Positions 8,394 through 17,532 of a stretch of DNA of 64,000 nucleotides are shown one piece after another (positions within the stretch are counted from its first letter, which is position 1; every line of letters starts with the position of its first letter). Source of the DNA: UBA7672 sp036733305 (GTDB taxonomy: Bacteria; Pseudomonadota; Alphaproteobacteria; Caulobacterales; Hyphomonadaceae); NCBI GenBank assembly GCA_036733305.1, contig DAINAT010000001.1, positions 73,989 through 137,988 of the forward strand, read 5' to 3'. The notes under the pieces are model-generated. The model saw only the letters and a program-made list of their open reading frames with translations. It had not been told where the DNA came from and did no database searches. The translations under genes and the position numbers were made by a program.

Positions 8394-10025
8394 TCAGGCT
8401 TCCGCGTAGAACTCGCGATAAGTCTGACGCAACACGTTCTTCTGCAGCTTGCCGGTTGCGGTGTACGGCAGCGACTGAACCAGGATCACGTCGTCCGGAA
8501 TTTGCCAGCGTGCAAATCGCGTGGCGAGATACGCCAGAATGCCTTCGCGATGCGGCAGGCATTCTGGTGTGGGCACCACAAGCAAGAGCGGCCGCTCCTG
8601 CCATTTTGGATGCGGCACGCCGATAACAGCGGCTTCGCGAACATCGGGATGCGCAATCGCAGCATTCTCCAGGTCAACCGAAGAGATCCACTCGCCGCCA
8701 GACTTGATGATATCCTTGGACCGATCGGTTAGTTGCAGCGCTCCGTTCTTGTGGATCTTCGCCACATCGCCCGTAGCGAACCACCCCTCGCGATCAACGG
8801 ACGATGTCTCGGACTTGAAGTATCGCTCGACCACCCAGGGGCCGCGAACCTGAAGGTCCCCGGTTGCTGCGCCGTCATGGGGCAGGGCGATTCCATCCTC
8901 ATCGACGATGCGCAGATCGACACCGTAGATTGCCCGGCCTTGCAGCACCTGGAAATCGTAACGGCGCTGGCTGTTAATATGTGCATGCTCGGGCAGCGGT
9001 GCGCCGACTGTTGCGAGCGGGCTTGTCTCGGTCATTCCCCACGCGTGGATCACATAAACGCCAAGCATGTAGTCGAACCGCTCGATCAGGCTCCTCGGCG
9101 CAGCGGACCCACCAACGAGGACACGCTCCAGCGCCAGCCCGGACAGGTCCAGCCGCTCGCGATGCGTTGCAATGTAATCAAGGAAGCTGAGCCACACGGT
9201 AGGAACGCCGAGGCTGAACGTGCAGTGTTCGCTCTTCATGAGATTGAAGATGCTTTCGCCGTCCACAGCAGCGCCAGGCAGGATCAGACGTGCACCGCAC
9301 ATGGCGGCTGCAAACGGGATACCCCAGGCATTCACGTGAAATAGCGGCGTAACGAGCAGTACGCAGTCACGCGTCGAGAGCGCCATGCCGTCGGCAGCCA
9401 ACACGGTATAAGCGTGCAGGATCAGTGACCGGTGGCTATATAGAACGCCCTTGGGGTCCCCGGTCGTGCCCGAGGTGTAGCAAAGGATCGCCCCTGCATT
9501 CTCCACGACGGGAGACCAAGCATCTGCGTCGTCCTCGGAAGCGATCAGGCTTTCATAGCTTTGGAGCCCTGGAAGTTCGATGCCTCTCAAACCAGAATTG
9601 TCGGACAAGCAAATATAGCCACGAACGTTCGGCAGCATCGGCGCCATCTTCTCAAGCACCTTGCCGAATGCCGGGTCGAAGAAGACATAGCGGTTCTCGG
9701 CATGTGCTAGAATGTAGCTTATCTGCTCGGGGAACAGCCGGGGGTTCACCGTGTTGAGAATCGCTGCGGCTCCCGTTACGCCGTAATAGAGCTCGATGTG
9801 GCGGCTATGGTTGAATGCCAGGCTGGCGACACGTTCGCCATCCTTGATGCCCAGCCGACGCAACGCGGAGGCCAGCTTTCGCGATCGTGACCAGAGTTCA
9901 CCGTAAGTAGTCCGGCTCATGCCCTCCGGGCTTTTGGAGACGATCTCGCGACCACCATGGAAACGCGCCGCATGGTCCAGCAGGGACGATAAAGTCAGCG
10001 GTACGTCCTGCATCAAGCCCAGCAT
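8394..10025 (-). CDS. AMP-dependent fatty-acid/acyl-CoA synthetase
   Basis: 543 residues from ATG 10025, chosen because AGGATT precedes it at normal distance and because the family typically opens with MLGLMQD; a longer frame to 10058 has AAGG directly against the start. Adenylation motifs: CYTSGTTGDPKGVLYSHRS (P-loop), HAWGMTETSPLA, TGDVAKIHKNGALQLTDRSKD and the C-terminal lysine motif TATGKLQK. It activates a carboxylic acid to its CoA thioester with ATP, in the cytoplasm or at the membrane. Convergent with the iclR gene (8 bases between stops) and divergent from the crotonase fusion. Confidence 0.9.
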   Translation of the reverse strand: MLGLMQDVPLTLSSLLDHAARFHGGREIVSKSPEGMSRTTYGELWSRSRKLASALRRLGIKDGERVASLAFNHSRHIELYYGVTGAAAILNTVNPRLFPEQISYILAHAENRYVFFDPAFGKVLEKMAPMLPNVRGYICLSDNSGLRGIELPGLQSYESLIASEDDADAWSPVVENAGAILCYTSGTTGDPKGVLYSHRSLILHAYTVLAADGMALSTRDCVLLVTPLFHVNAWGIPFAAAMCGARLILPGAAVDGESIFNLMKSEHCTFSLGVPTVWLSFLDYIATHRERLDLSGLALERVLVGGSAAPRSLIERFDYMLGVYVIHAWGMTETSPLATVGAPLPEHAHINSQRRYDFQVLQGRAIYGVDLRIVDEDGIALPHDGAATGDLQVRGPWVVERYFKSETSSVDREGWFATGDVAKIHKNGALQLTDRSKDIIKSGGEWISSVDLENAAIAHPDVREAAVIGVPHPKWQERPLLLVVPTPECLPHREGILAYLATRFARWQIPDDVILVQSLPYTATGKLQKNVLRQTYREFYAEA

Positions 10026-10263
10026 GGCAATCCTATTGCTGATCGGGTGGTCGCGCATCCTTAGGTCAATGAAACGCGAGCTTGCGTGAATGAACAGGGC
10101 CGAAGCCGTTTTTCACGTACGGGATACTTGCGCGCCCCTCTTCCCAATCGGGCGATACCGAGGAAGCATCGTCCGCGCGCTGATTGCTTCACGTCGTGGC
10201 AATGCGCGCATCCGGAAATCCGCGGCACAGCGGACTATGAAAATAGACCGGTAGGGAAGGAAA

Positions 10264-11763
10264 ATGGATTTAGCCAAGGCAGAATTCGCCCGTAGTGCGC
10301 TTGAAGTCCGCCCCGCTCGGACGTCTGCTGCTGCGCAGCGTAAGGTTGCGCAGCTTAAATTGAACTGTCCAGCGCCAGGGAACTGGGACGCCCAGCACAC
10401 CGACGACTTTCTCGCCATGCTGCGGAGCCACGCGGCTGACCCGGACGTCGGCGCGATCTTGCTGCAGGGTAAGCGGCTCTTCCGCGACAAGCCGACAAGG
10501 ACGGCAGGTCAGGCTGCAGCCGATCTCGATCGCATCTATGCGGCCGTAGCTGGGTTCAAAGTTCCCGTTTTCGCCCTCGTGTCAGGCGAATGTTCGGGGA
10601 CGGGGTTGGAGCTGGCAATTGCCTGTGCAGGGCGCATAGCTGCGCCCGGAACTGTCTTCCGGGACCTCATTGAGAGCAGGGGGCGGCTTCCAACGCCCGC
10701 CACGCTGAGCCGCCTCGGCGAGGTGATTGATGTCCAGCGAGCGGCGACTCTCGTTGTTCTCGGAGAATCATGGAGCGCCAACGAGGCAGTCTCGGCTGGG
10801 TTGGTCGATGTTGTCACATCGAAAAATCCGGTGGCTGCTGCGGAGGCGCTGTTGTCAGCCGGCCAACTCCGCGAGCGTATGAGCGCGGAGCGATCCGACG
10901 CCATCGAAACGCAATTGTATGTAACGCGGGTCAATGTCCGCCGTGATCTACCCAACCGCGATGGCCCCCTGATGCGGTTGCGAGCTCTTGAGCATGCCGT
11001 GCAGCCATTCTCCGGTCGCAAACCGCAGGACACGCAACAGCTTCACATCGCCTATGAAGGCTCAACAGAAGCTGCCGCGCTCGCTTATGCCGCCTACAGC
11101 GAGATGGCCCTCAAACGACAACCCCAGGGTCGGGATGTTGTGTCTGAACTCCGTTGGGCGCTGCTGCGTGAAGCCGTCCACCTTCTCGATGAGGGTGCAA
11201 CACCCGCCCAGATTGATCGCAATTTGAAAGAGTTCGGCTTCCATGAATCTCCCTTCGCGCAATCCGACCGTGCTGGAATGGAGAATGTGTTCACGCGCCA
11301 TGGTGTGCTCGCCGGTGGCGACGACTGGTTCACCTACTCGCCGACCCTCGATTTGATGGCCGACGCTGGCCGGCTGGGTGGTGACCACCCCGGCTGGTGC
11401 AGGTACGGAGCAGATGGCCGCATCTGGGACGATCCCGATGTGGAAGCGTTGCTGCATGCGTCAGCCAACTTCCAGATGCTCATCCGCAAACAGGTGCCAG
11501 ACGATCAGATCGTAAGCCGCTGCCTGCACGCAGCCATCAACGCCACGTCGGACCTGCTTGAGCGCTCGCAAGACGCCAGCGCCGAAAGCCTGGATGCAAT
11601 CTGGGTGGCCGAGTTGGGTTTCCCACGTTGGCTGGGAGGGCCGCTATTCTGGGCGCGTCAACAGGGCGATGCGGTCATCAAGACGCTTGAAGCCAACGCT
11701 CGCAATCGCAACACGGCAGGCACGCCGTCCCGGCTTCTGCGTCGTCTGGTATCCCGCCCTTAG
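10264..11763 (+). CDS. crotonase/HAD-C fusion lacking the NAD-binding domain
   Basis: 499 residues. Residues about 1-210 resemble the enoyl-CoA hydratase half of FadB/FadJ proteins (SGECSGTGLELAIACAGRIA and LGESWSANEAVSAGLVD), then the FadJ linker (TRVNVRRDLPNRDGPLMRL), then directly two helical HAD C-terminal repeats (LLREAVHLLDEGATPAQID, FGFHESPFAQSDRAGMENV). The Rossmann domain with GxGxxG that normally lies between, some 180 residues, is absent, and the crotonase F-AGAD oxyanion loop is altered (RLFRDKPTRTAG). AAGGAA precedes the ATG. It cannot be a normal 3-hydroxyacyl-CoA dehydrogenase; a degenerate, structural or isomerase role is possible. Confidence 0.75.
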   Translation: MDLAKAEFARSALEVRPARTSAAAQRKVAQLKLNCPAPGNWDAQHTDDFLAMLRSHAADPDVGAILLQGKRLFRDKPTRTAGQAAADLDRIYAAVAGFKVPVFALVSGECSGTGLELAIACAGRIAAPGTVFRDLIESRGRLPTPATLSRLGEVIDVQRAATLVVLGESWSANEAVSAGLVDVVTSKNPVAAAEALLSAGQLRERMSAERSDAIETQLYVTRVNVRRDLPNRDGPLMRLRALEHAVQPFSGRKPQDTQQLHIAYEGSTEAAALAYAAYSEMALKRQPQGRDVVSELRWALLREAVHLLDEGATPAQIDRNLKEFGFHESPFAQSDRAGMENVFTRHGVLAGGDDWFTYSPTLDLMADAGRLGGDHPGWCRYGADGRIWDDPDVEALLHASANFQMLIRKQVPDDQIVSRCLHAAINATSDLLERSQDASAESLDAIWVAELGFPRWLGGPLFWARQQGDAVIKTLEANARNRNTAGTPSRLLRRLVSRP

Positions 11764-11770
11764 CGCAAAC

Positions 11771-11799
11771 GAAAACGGGCGCTTTGGGAAAAGCGCCCG
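11771..11799 (-). terminator. rho-independent terminator
   Basis: CGGGCGCTTT (11776-11785) pairs perfectly with AAAGCGCCCG (11790-11799) around a GGGA loop. On the minus strand the stem is followed by TTTTCGTTT, so it should end transcription from the enoyl-CoA hydratase gene at 11840. It may also slow the convergent fusion gene, although no T-run follows on the plus strand. Confidence 0.82.
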
Positions 11800-11839
11800 C
11801 TAGTCAGATTGATAATTGTCGCCAAGCGACAGAGGCCGT

Positions 11840-12607
11840 CTACCGCCCCTGGAACACAGGCGGGCGTTTCTCGACGAAGGCGCGCACGGCTTCCTTGGCG
11901 TCTTCGCTCTGCGAAAGCTTGATCGTGTTGCCCTGCTCGTACCGATAGCCGTCACGCAGGCTCATATTGTCGATCACGCGCAGGCTGTCCTTGGCGGTAG
12001 CGACCGCCATCGGGCTTTTGCTGGCAATCTCGCGCGCAATGCCTTTCGCGAACTCGAAAAACTCGTCATGCGGCAGGGCAGCCTCGATCGCGCCACGGCG
12101 ATAGAGTTCTTCGGCGCCAACGCGATAGCCGGTCAATACCATGCGGCGCGCCAGCGAGTAGGGGATGAAGCGCAGCGTGTGCTTGGCGCCGCCCGCCAGA
12201 CCAACATCGATCTCCGGCAGGCCGAAGACTGCCTTCTCCGATGCGACGATGATGTCCGCGCTCGCGACAATACCGAGCCCTGCGCCAAGTGCTGCGCCGT
12301 TAACGGCGGCGACGATCGGCTTGCTGCATTCGATCATCGACCAGCTCATTTCGCGGGCCATACGTTGCCGTGCGTAAGTCGTGCCCTTTGGCGAGTCCGG
12401 CGTCGGGCGGTTCTTGAGATCCGCACCCGCACAGAACACTTTGCCTTCGCCCGTAAGTAGCACGACACGCACGTCCGGCCGCTCATTGAACGAGTCGAAC
12501 AGCGCCATGATCTCCTGCATCATTTCGATGCCGACGGAGTTCACGGGCGGGTTGCTGAGGGTTACCGTCGCGATGAAGTCTTCAACTTCCACTTTCAAGG
12601 ACGACAT
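11840..12607 (-). CDS. enoyl-CoA hydratase/isomerase family protein
   Basis: 255 residues from ATG 12607; GGAG lies five bases upstream, whereas the in-frame GTG at 12613 would sit on that site. Crotonase motifs: VFCAGADL (first oxyanion strand), AAVNGAALGAGLGIVASADI (second oxyanion glycine), FGLPEIDVGLAGGAKH with the catalytic-region Glu, and a C-terminal FVEKRPPVFQGR that seals the hexamer site. It hydrates or isomerises an unsaturated acyl-CoA in the cytoplasm. Unlike the fusion at 10264 all motif positions are intact, so this is probably the working hydratase of the region. Confidence 0.9.
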   Translation of the reverse strand: MSSLKVEVEDFIATVTLSNPPVNSVGIEMMQEIMALFDSFNERPDVRVVLLTGEGKVFCAGADLKNRPTPDSPKGTTYARQRMAREMSWSMIECSKPIVAAVNGAALGAGLGIVASADIIVASEKAVFGLPEIDVGLAGGAKHTLRFIPYSLARRMVLTGYRVGAEELYRRGAIEAALPHDEFFEFAKGIAREIASKSPMAVATAKDSLRVIDNMSLRDGYRYEQGNTIKLSQSEDAKEAVRAFVEKRPPVFQGR

Positions 12608-12724
12608 TTTCACTCCATCGGCAAAGGGTTCATTCTCGTTTACCTGGGGACATTCGGTGGGGCTTCATCTTGCTGAACGAAGCGCCCTAATCACATAGGG
12701 GATATTTGAGATTGCCCGTGGCGC

Positions 12725-14413
12725 TTACAAAGCAACGCCCGGCGCGGGCACGAAGCCCGATCCAACCGGTTCGTGCCCGCCCTGGTTGCTCGTGAATCTG
12801 CAGCCCTTGTATCCGGAGGAGGCGACGTTTGTGCACGTTTCCGCATAGCGGTTCAGTCCGCCAGCATAGACGTGGAACCCTCGCGGCTTCCCGGGGATGT
12901 TCGCGCCCGTGTACCAGGTATCCGCCTTCACATAGAGCGTGCGGTCCGCAAGCTCCGTAACCGTCTTCTGCCAGCTGTCTTCAGCGTCTGCCGTAGCTTC
13001 CACCGTCGTATAGCCATTTGCCTGCATGTAGCTGATGCAGCCCATCATCCAGTCAATGTTCATCTCGTCGAGGCGAATGTAGTTGGCCAGGATCGAGGGG
13101 CCTTCAGGTCCGCCAATCACAAACAGGTTCGGGAAATCCTCCATCAGCATGGCGAGGAACGTCCTCGGCCCATTCGCCCATTTCTCGCTGAGCGTCCGGC
13201 CCGAACGGCCCTTGATATCGATAGCCAGCATCGGGCCGGTCAGCGCGTCATACCCGGTCGCCAGAATGATGGTATCCAGCTCGATATGCTGCGTCCGCGT
13301 CTTGATGCCCGTCTCCGTGATCGCCTCGATCGGGTCGACGAGGCAATTCACCAAGGACACATGCGGCAGGTTGAACGCCTCATAGTAGTTCGTGTCGAGG
13401 CATGGCCGGCGGGCGAAGATCGGATAACCATGGGGCTTCAACGCCTCAGCTGTCTCGCGGTCCTCAACGATTGTGCTGATCTTGTCCCGCACGAAATCGG
13501 CCACGACGTCGTTTGCGGCCTGATTGGTTAGAACGTCTGAGAATAGGCCGAGGAAAGACATGGCCCCGCGCTGCCAGGCGTCCTCCATCAGCTCATTGCG
13601 CTCTTCCACGCTCACGCTGAACAAGGGGCGGGTCGACGTGGGACGAACCCCGCCGCCAAATGTCGTTCGTGCGGAAGCGCGAAGGCTTGGCATATGTGCC
13701 TTGATCTGCGCGACATAGTCTGGCGTCAGGGCGTGGTTGCGCATGGGAAGCGTGAAGCTCGGCGTTCTCTGGAACACCGCGAGCGATTTGGCGGCATCTG
13801 CCACAACCGGGGTAATCTGAATCCCCGTCGATCCCGTCCCCACAAGACCTACACGCTTTCCTGCGAAGGAAACCTCGTGTTGGGGCCAGCGGGACGACCG
13901 ATAGAGTTCACCCTTGAAGTCGGATGCTCCATCAATGTCGACAGGTTTGGGCAGGGAAAGAGGGCCGGTGGCCATCACCACATAGCCTGCCTCGAAATGG
14001 GCGCCCTCAGCCGTCGTCACATGCCAGCGGCGTGCCGCATCATCGTATTCGACGGCAGCCACCTTGGTGTTGAAGTGATAGGCTGATCGAATGTCGAGTT
14101 GGTCGGCGACAAAATTTGCGTAGGCCAGGATTTCCGACCCGGCAGCAAAGTTCTCGCTCCAGGTCCATGTCTGCTCGAGATCGGAAGAAAACGCATAACT
14201 GTAGTCTAGGCTCATCACATCGCAACGCGCACCCGGATAACGGTTCCAGTACCACGTACCGCCGACATTGCTTCCCGCTTCGATTCCTATCGCGCGCATG
14301 CCGGCGCGGCGCAGGCGGTGAATGGCGTACATGCCGCCAAATCCTGCACCAATGACGATCGCATCAAGGCGCTCAGCCGAAGAAGCCGAATGCGAAACTG
14401 AATCCATTGTCAC
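12725..14413 (-). CDS. Baeyer-Villiger-type flavin monooxygenase
   Basis: 562 residues. FAD site IVIGAGFGGMYAIHRLR, then NVGGTWYWNRYPGARCD typical of class B Baeyer-Villiger enzymes, NADPH site GLVGTGSTGIQ, and the late LATGYDALTG. The fingerprint FxGxxxHxxxWP reads FKGELYRSSRWP: Arg172 stands where the family has His. Start is GTG 14413 with AGGG nine bases upstream; ATG 14407 is an alternative. It would insert oxygen into a ketone to give an ester or lactone, using NADPH and O2. The SMP-30 lactonase and CoA ligase nearby fit the following steps. The His change may alter catalysis, so the exact reaction is uncertain. Confidence 0.85.
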   Translation of the reverse strand: MTMDSVSHSASSAERLDAIVIGAGFGGMYAIHRLRRAGMRAIGIEAGSNVGGTWYWNRYPGARCDVMSLDYSYAFSSDLEQTWTWSENFAAGSEILAYANFVADQLDIRSAYHFNTKVAAVEYDDAARRWHVTTAEGAHFEAGYVVMATGPLSLPKPVDIDGASDFKGELYRSSRWPQHEVSFAGKRVGLVGTGSTGIQITPVVADAAKSLAVFQRTPSFTLPMRNHALTPDYVAQIKAHMPSLRASARTTFGGGVRPTSTRPLFSVSVEERNELMEDAWQRGAMSFLGLFSDVLTNQAANDVVADFVRDKISTIVEDRETAEALKPHGYPIFARRPCLDTNYYEAFNLPHVSLVNCLVDPIEAITETGIKTRTQHIELDTIILATGYDALTGPMLAIDIKGRSGRTLSEKWANGPRTFLAMLMEDFPNLFVIGGPEGPSILANYIRLDEMNIDWMMGCISYMQANGYTTVEATADAEDSWQKTVTELADRTLYVKADTWYTGANIPGKPRGFHVYAGGLNRYAETCTNVASSGYKGCRFTSNQGGHEPVGSGFVPAPGVAL

Positions 14414-14630
14414 GGATAACGGCCCTGCCTGATTGGAATGATGGCAGGACTCTAGAGCTTTAAAGTCTCATATTCGCAGCAAGCGGTCTGTGTCTCCACA
14501 AATCACATGTGTGAACTCGGTTACCGTTCAAGCGCGCCGCACCGACAGCCGACTGGCCGTGCCTGATCAGTACATCAGACTGCCGGAGCATCTCCTTCGG
14601 CTTGCAAAACATAGCCGGGGGGGCGGATTA

Positions 14631-14660
14631 CGGTGGGCAACGCGAATGCGCCGCCCACCG
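14631..14660 (-). terminator. stem-loop after the DUF305/LVIVD gene
   Basis: CGGTGGGC (14631-14638) pairs with GCCCACCG (14653-14660), with a further GCG/CGC pairing inside. It lies immediately past the stop of the minus-strand gene at 14671. No T-run follows on the minus strand, so it may be a pausing or RNA-stabilising hairpin more than a full intrinsic terminator. Confidence 0.4.
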
Positions 14661-14670
14661 AAGCCGTTTA

Positions 14671-17097
14671 TCACGCAACGCGATCGGCAATGCGGATCAG
14701 CGTGTCGCGCAGTGCAGCCAGGCGTTTGGCCTTTGCGCTGTCGCCAGCCGTATCGAGCGCGCCGGCGGCGGTCCGAAGGTCCTTGGCGACCGATGCATCC
14801 TTCCGGTTGCGATCAACAAGCGGCGTCGCCTTGTCCAGAAGGGCGGTCAGGCGGGTCGCTGTCTCAGTCGGCAAGCCGCTTTCACGGGCAAGCTGGTCCA
14901 TATAGGCGCGCGCCACGACGGGGTGGGCGGGCCAGGTGACCGGGTATTGCTGCTGCGGGTTCACCGTGCGGCCCTGTTGGCCCATGCGGGCAGCGGCGAT
15001 TTCGTTTGCCGACAGATACTCGCTGGGCGTCAGTTCGAACACATCGAGGCCACGGGCAATCTCAGTGCCGTAGATCTTGCCTTCATACCAGTAGATCGAC
15101 CAGTAGCCACCGAGGATCTCGTGATCCGCGCTGACAGGCCCGCGATCGAAGTAAGCGATCTCTTTCGGGTGAGCCGAGTCGGTGAAATCGCTGATCGACA
15201 GGCCGCCCTGATACCAGGCTTGCACGAACAGGTCGCGGCCCGGCACCGGGATCAGCGAGCCGTTGTGGGCGACGCAGTTTTCCTTGTCGGTCTGCACTGC
15301 CGGCAGCTTGTAATAGCTGCGGAACACGAGCTTTCCATCAATGATATCGTAGATGGCGTTCGCGCCCCAGGTCTGCGGATCTTGCACGCGGCAACGCGGA
15401 CGACCGCCGCCACCCCATTCATCGGTGAAGACGACCTTGGTGCCGTCATTGTTGAACGTGGCCGAGTGCCAGTAGGCGAAGCCTGCATCAACCACTGCGT
15501 CGATACGCTTGGGCGCACGGGGGTTGCTGATGTCGAAGATGATGCCGTTGCCCGAGCATGCGCCACCCGCGATGTTCTTCGCGGGGAAGAGCGTGATGTC
15601 GTGGCAGTGATCGGTGCGGTTCGTGGTCTGCGTGCCGGCGCCGTGATCGCCGCCAAGCCACAGGCCGCCGAGCTGGCCACTGTTCGCGTCGGCAAACACG
15701 GTCGGGCTGTCGACGATGCGCGCCTTGGATGGGTCAGCAACCGGGATTTCGATGACGTCAACACGGAACAGCGCCGTACGGTTGTCGCCGGGCTGACCAG
15801 TGATGCAGCCTGCCAGTTCCTTATCGTCCCGAATGCCGGCGGTGCCGGAATTGTACACGATCAGGCGATCCGCATCAGCCGACACGACAGAGTGGGTGTG
15901 CGAGCCGCGGCAGGTCTGAACCTGTCCGACTTGCTTGGGGCTTGTGATGTTCGAGATGTCGAAGATGCGCAGGCCACGGAAGCGTTCTTTGCTGGCCTCG
16001 GGGCCAACGCCCTCGCGACCGCAATCGATCCGGCCGCTGGTTGCTTCAACCGACATGAGCAGGAGGTTGCCGACGATTGAAACGTCGCCCTGTCCGCCTG
16101 GGCAGATGATGGCGCTGATCAGCTTCGGCTCATTGCCGCCCAGTCGGTAGAACTGCACGCCCTGATAGTTGCCGACGGCGAGTAGGTCGCCGGAGAAGGC
16201 CATGTCGGTGTTGGCGAAGCTGAGGAACGGGGCGCGGCGGCTGGTTTCGTCCGCAGTTCCCTTGCGTGCATCGCCGTCCTTGTTTTCAGCGGGAAGGCGC
16301 AGCGGCAGCCCTGCCGGGTTCGACGGGTCGAAGAAGCCGGTGGGTTTGGGAAGCGTGCTGATCAGCTTCATATTGCTGATTGCCTGACCGGCGTCGAGGA
16401 AGCCTGCCTTCAGGGTTGCGCGCGGGTCTGCTGAAAGGCCACGTGAGAGCGCCGTCATGCGGCCGATCTCGGCGTTCTGCTCGTTCGTGACGTCTGTCGT
16501 GAAGCGATACAGCATCGGGTCGTAGGCAGAACCTGAGCGCTTCAGCAGGTCCGCCACCATTTTCACGGCGCCTTCGTGGTGCGCGATCATGAGCTGCAGG
16601 AACTGCCTGTCGAATTCCACGCCGCTGGATGCTTTCAGCTTCGCAAGCTGTTCGGCGGTTACCATTCCCGGCATGCTTGTATGCCCCGCATGGCCGGCAT
16701 GGGCATCCGCTGTCGTCGGCGTTGGTGCGGGCGCGTCTTCGCCGCGTTCCTTGAGCCACCCCTGCATGAAGGTGATTTCATCCGCCTGCGACGCGTTGAT
16801 GCGTCCCGACAGATCGACGATTGAGGGGGTCGATGTGCGGCCCTGCACAAGTGCGGCCATCTCAACGGCCTGGCCGTGGTGATGGATCATGCCCTGCATG
16901 AACGCGACGTCGTCGTCAGAGTAGCGGTTGTCCGCGATGCGCGATGCCTCTCGGCCTTCGAGCGTGCGGCTCGCCTGACCGGGCGCGCCGGGTTGGACCA
17001 GGGGCGGCTGCTGTGCACAGGCTGAAGCGCCAAGCAGCGCTACAGCGGCAACCGAATTGATCAACGTGGCAGAGATCGACATGGAAAAGCGCGACAA
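14671..17097 (-). CDS. exported DUF305 domain - LVIVD beta-propeller fusion
   Basis: 808 residues from a TTG at 17097, chosen because AGGAGG lies six bases before it; the ATG at 17082 is 21 bases from that site. An export signal (LINSVAAVALLGASAC) comes first. DUF305 follows with two His-rich helices, FMQGMIHHHGQAVEMA and FLQLMIAHHEGAVKMV, which in this ferritin-like family bind metal; between them is a His-rich linker (DAHAGHAGHTSMPG). The rest holds LVIVD-type propeller strands (GLRIFDISNITSPKQVGQVQTC, GIIFDISNPRAPKRID, GLSISDFTDSAHPKEIAYF). Likely a periplasmic or surface metal-binding protein; its partner is not known. Confidence 0.82.
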   Translation of the reverse strand: MSRFSMSISATLINSVAAVALLGASACAQQPPLVQPGAPGQASRTLEGREASRIADNRYSDDDVAFMQGMIHHHGQAVEMAALVQGRTSTPSIVDLSGRINASQADEITFMQGWLKERGEDAPAPTPTTADAHAGHAGHTSMPGMVTAEQLAKLKASSGVEFDRQFLQLMIAHHEGAVKMVADLLKRSGSAYDPMLYRFTTDVTNEQNAEIGRMTALSRGLSADPRATLKAGFLDAGQAISNMKLISTLPKPTGFFDPSNPAGLPLRLPAENKDGDARKGTADETSRRAPFLSFANTDMAFSGDLLAVGNYQGVQFYRLGGNEPKLISAIICPGGQGDVSIVGNLLLMSVEATSGRIDCGREGVGPEASKERFRGLRIFDISNITSPKQVGQVQTCRGSHTHSVVSADADRLIVYNSGTAGIRDDKELAGCITGQPGDNRTALFRVDVIEIPVADPSKARIVDSPTVFADANSGQLGGLWLGGDHGAGTQTTNRTDHCHDITLFPAKNIAGGACSGNGIIFDISNPRAPKRIDAVVDAGFAYWHSATFNNDGTKVVFTDEWGGGGRPRCRVQDPQTWGANAIYDIIDGKLVFRSYYKLPAVQTDKENCVAHNGSLIPVPGRDLFVQAWYQGGLSISDFTDSAHPKEIAYFDRGPVSADHEILGGYWSIYWYEGKIYGTEIARGLDVFELTPSEYLSANEIAAARMGQQGRTVNPQQQYPVTWPAHPVVARAYMDQLARESGLPTETATRLTALLDKATPLVDRNRKDASVAKDLRTAAGALDTAGDSAKAKRLAALRDTLIRIADRVA

Positions 17098-17532
17098 GAA
17101 AATCCTCCTAGGCAGTAGAGGCGGGATCGTTACATGCGAGTCTCGCGCTTGCCCAGCATTTCGATAGCTGCGTGAAGCGATTGCGCGCAATGAATCGCCG
17201 AGACGCCGGTTTGATGCGCTGCTGACGGGGCTCGCGAGAGGCCTGCCCAATTGACGCGCAGAAAATTGGGGGTAACGCTAGTCATTGCCCAATCTTGAAA
17301 GAGAACGAGTTGGGCAAACGGCCACCGGATCAGGTGGGGGATCAAGCTTATTCCTGCTCGACGCTGCGCATGTTTGGCGTCGATATGGCCTTCGATTTCA
17401 GCTGTCGGAACGGGTCCGAATAACGAACATCGCTGCGAACAGCCGAAACCGCCGCTAGCCGGTTCCACGCATTTACCGTGCCGCGATGGAGAGATACTTG
17501 TTTGGCGTCCGACTGTAATGGGGAGCGTCCTC
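17098..17532. other. divergent intergenic region
   Basis: 435 bases between the divergent DUF305/LVIVD and M48 peptidase genes. Open frames cross it on both strands, but they look like extensions of the neighbouring frames and no protein family is recognisable in them. It should hold the promoters of both genes; I see no confident -35/-10 pair, repeat or RNA gene. Confidence 0.5.

Noticed and set aside
10536..11033. Minus-strand frame within the crotonase fusion
   Set aside because: Composition and lack of start signals mark it as a shadow; the plus-strand frame has crotonase motifs.
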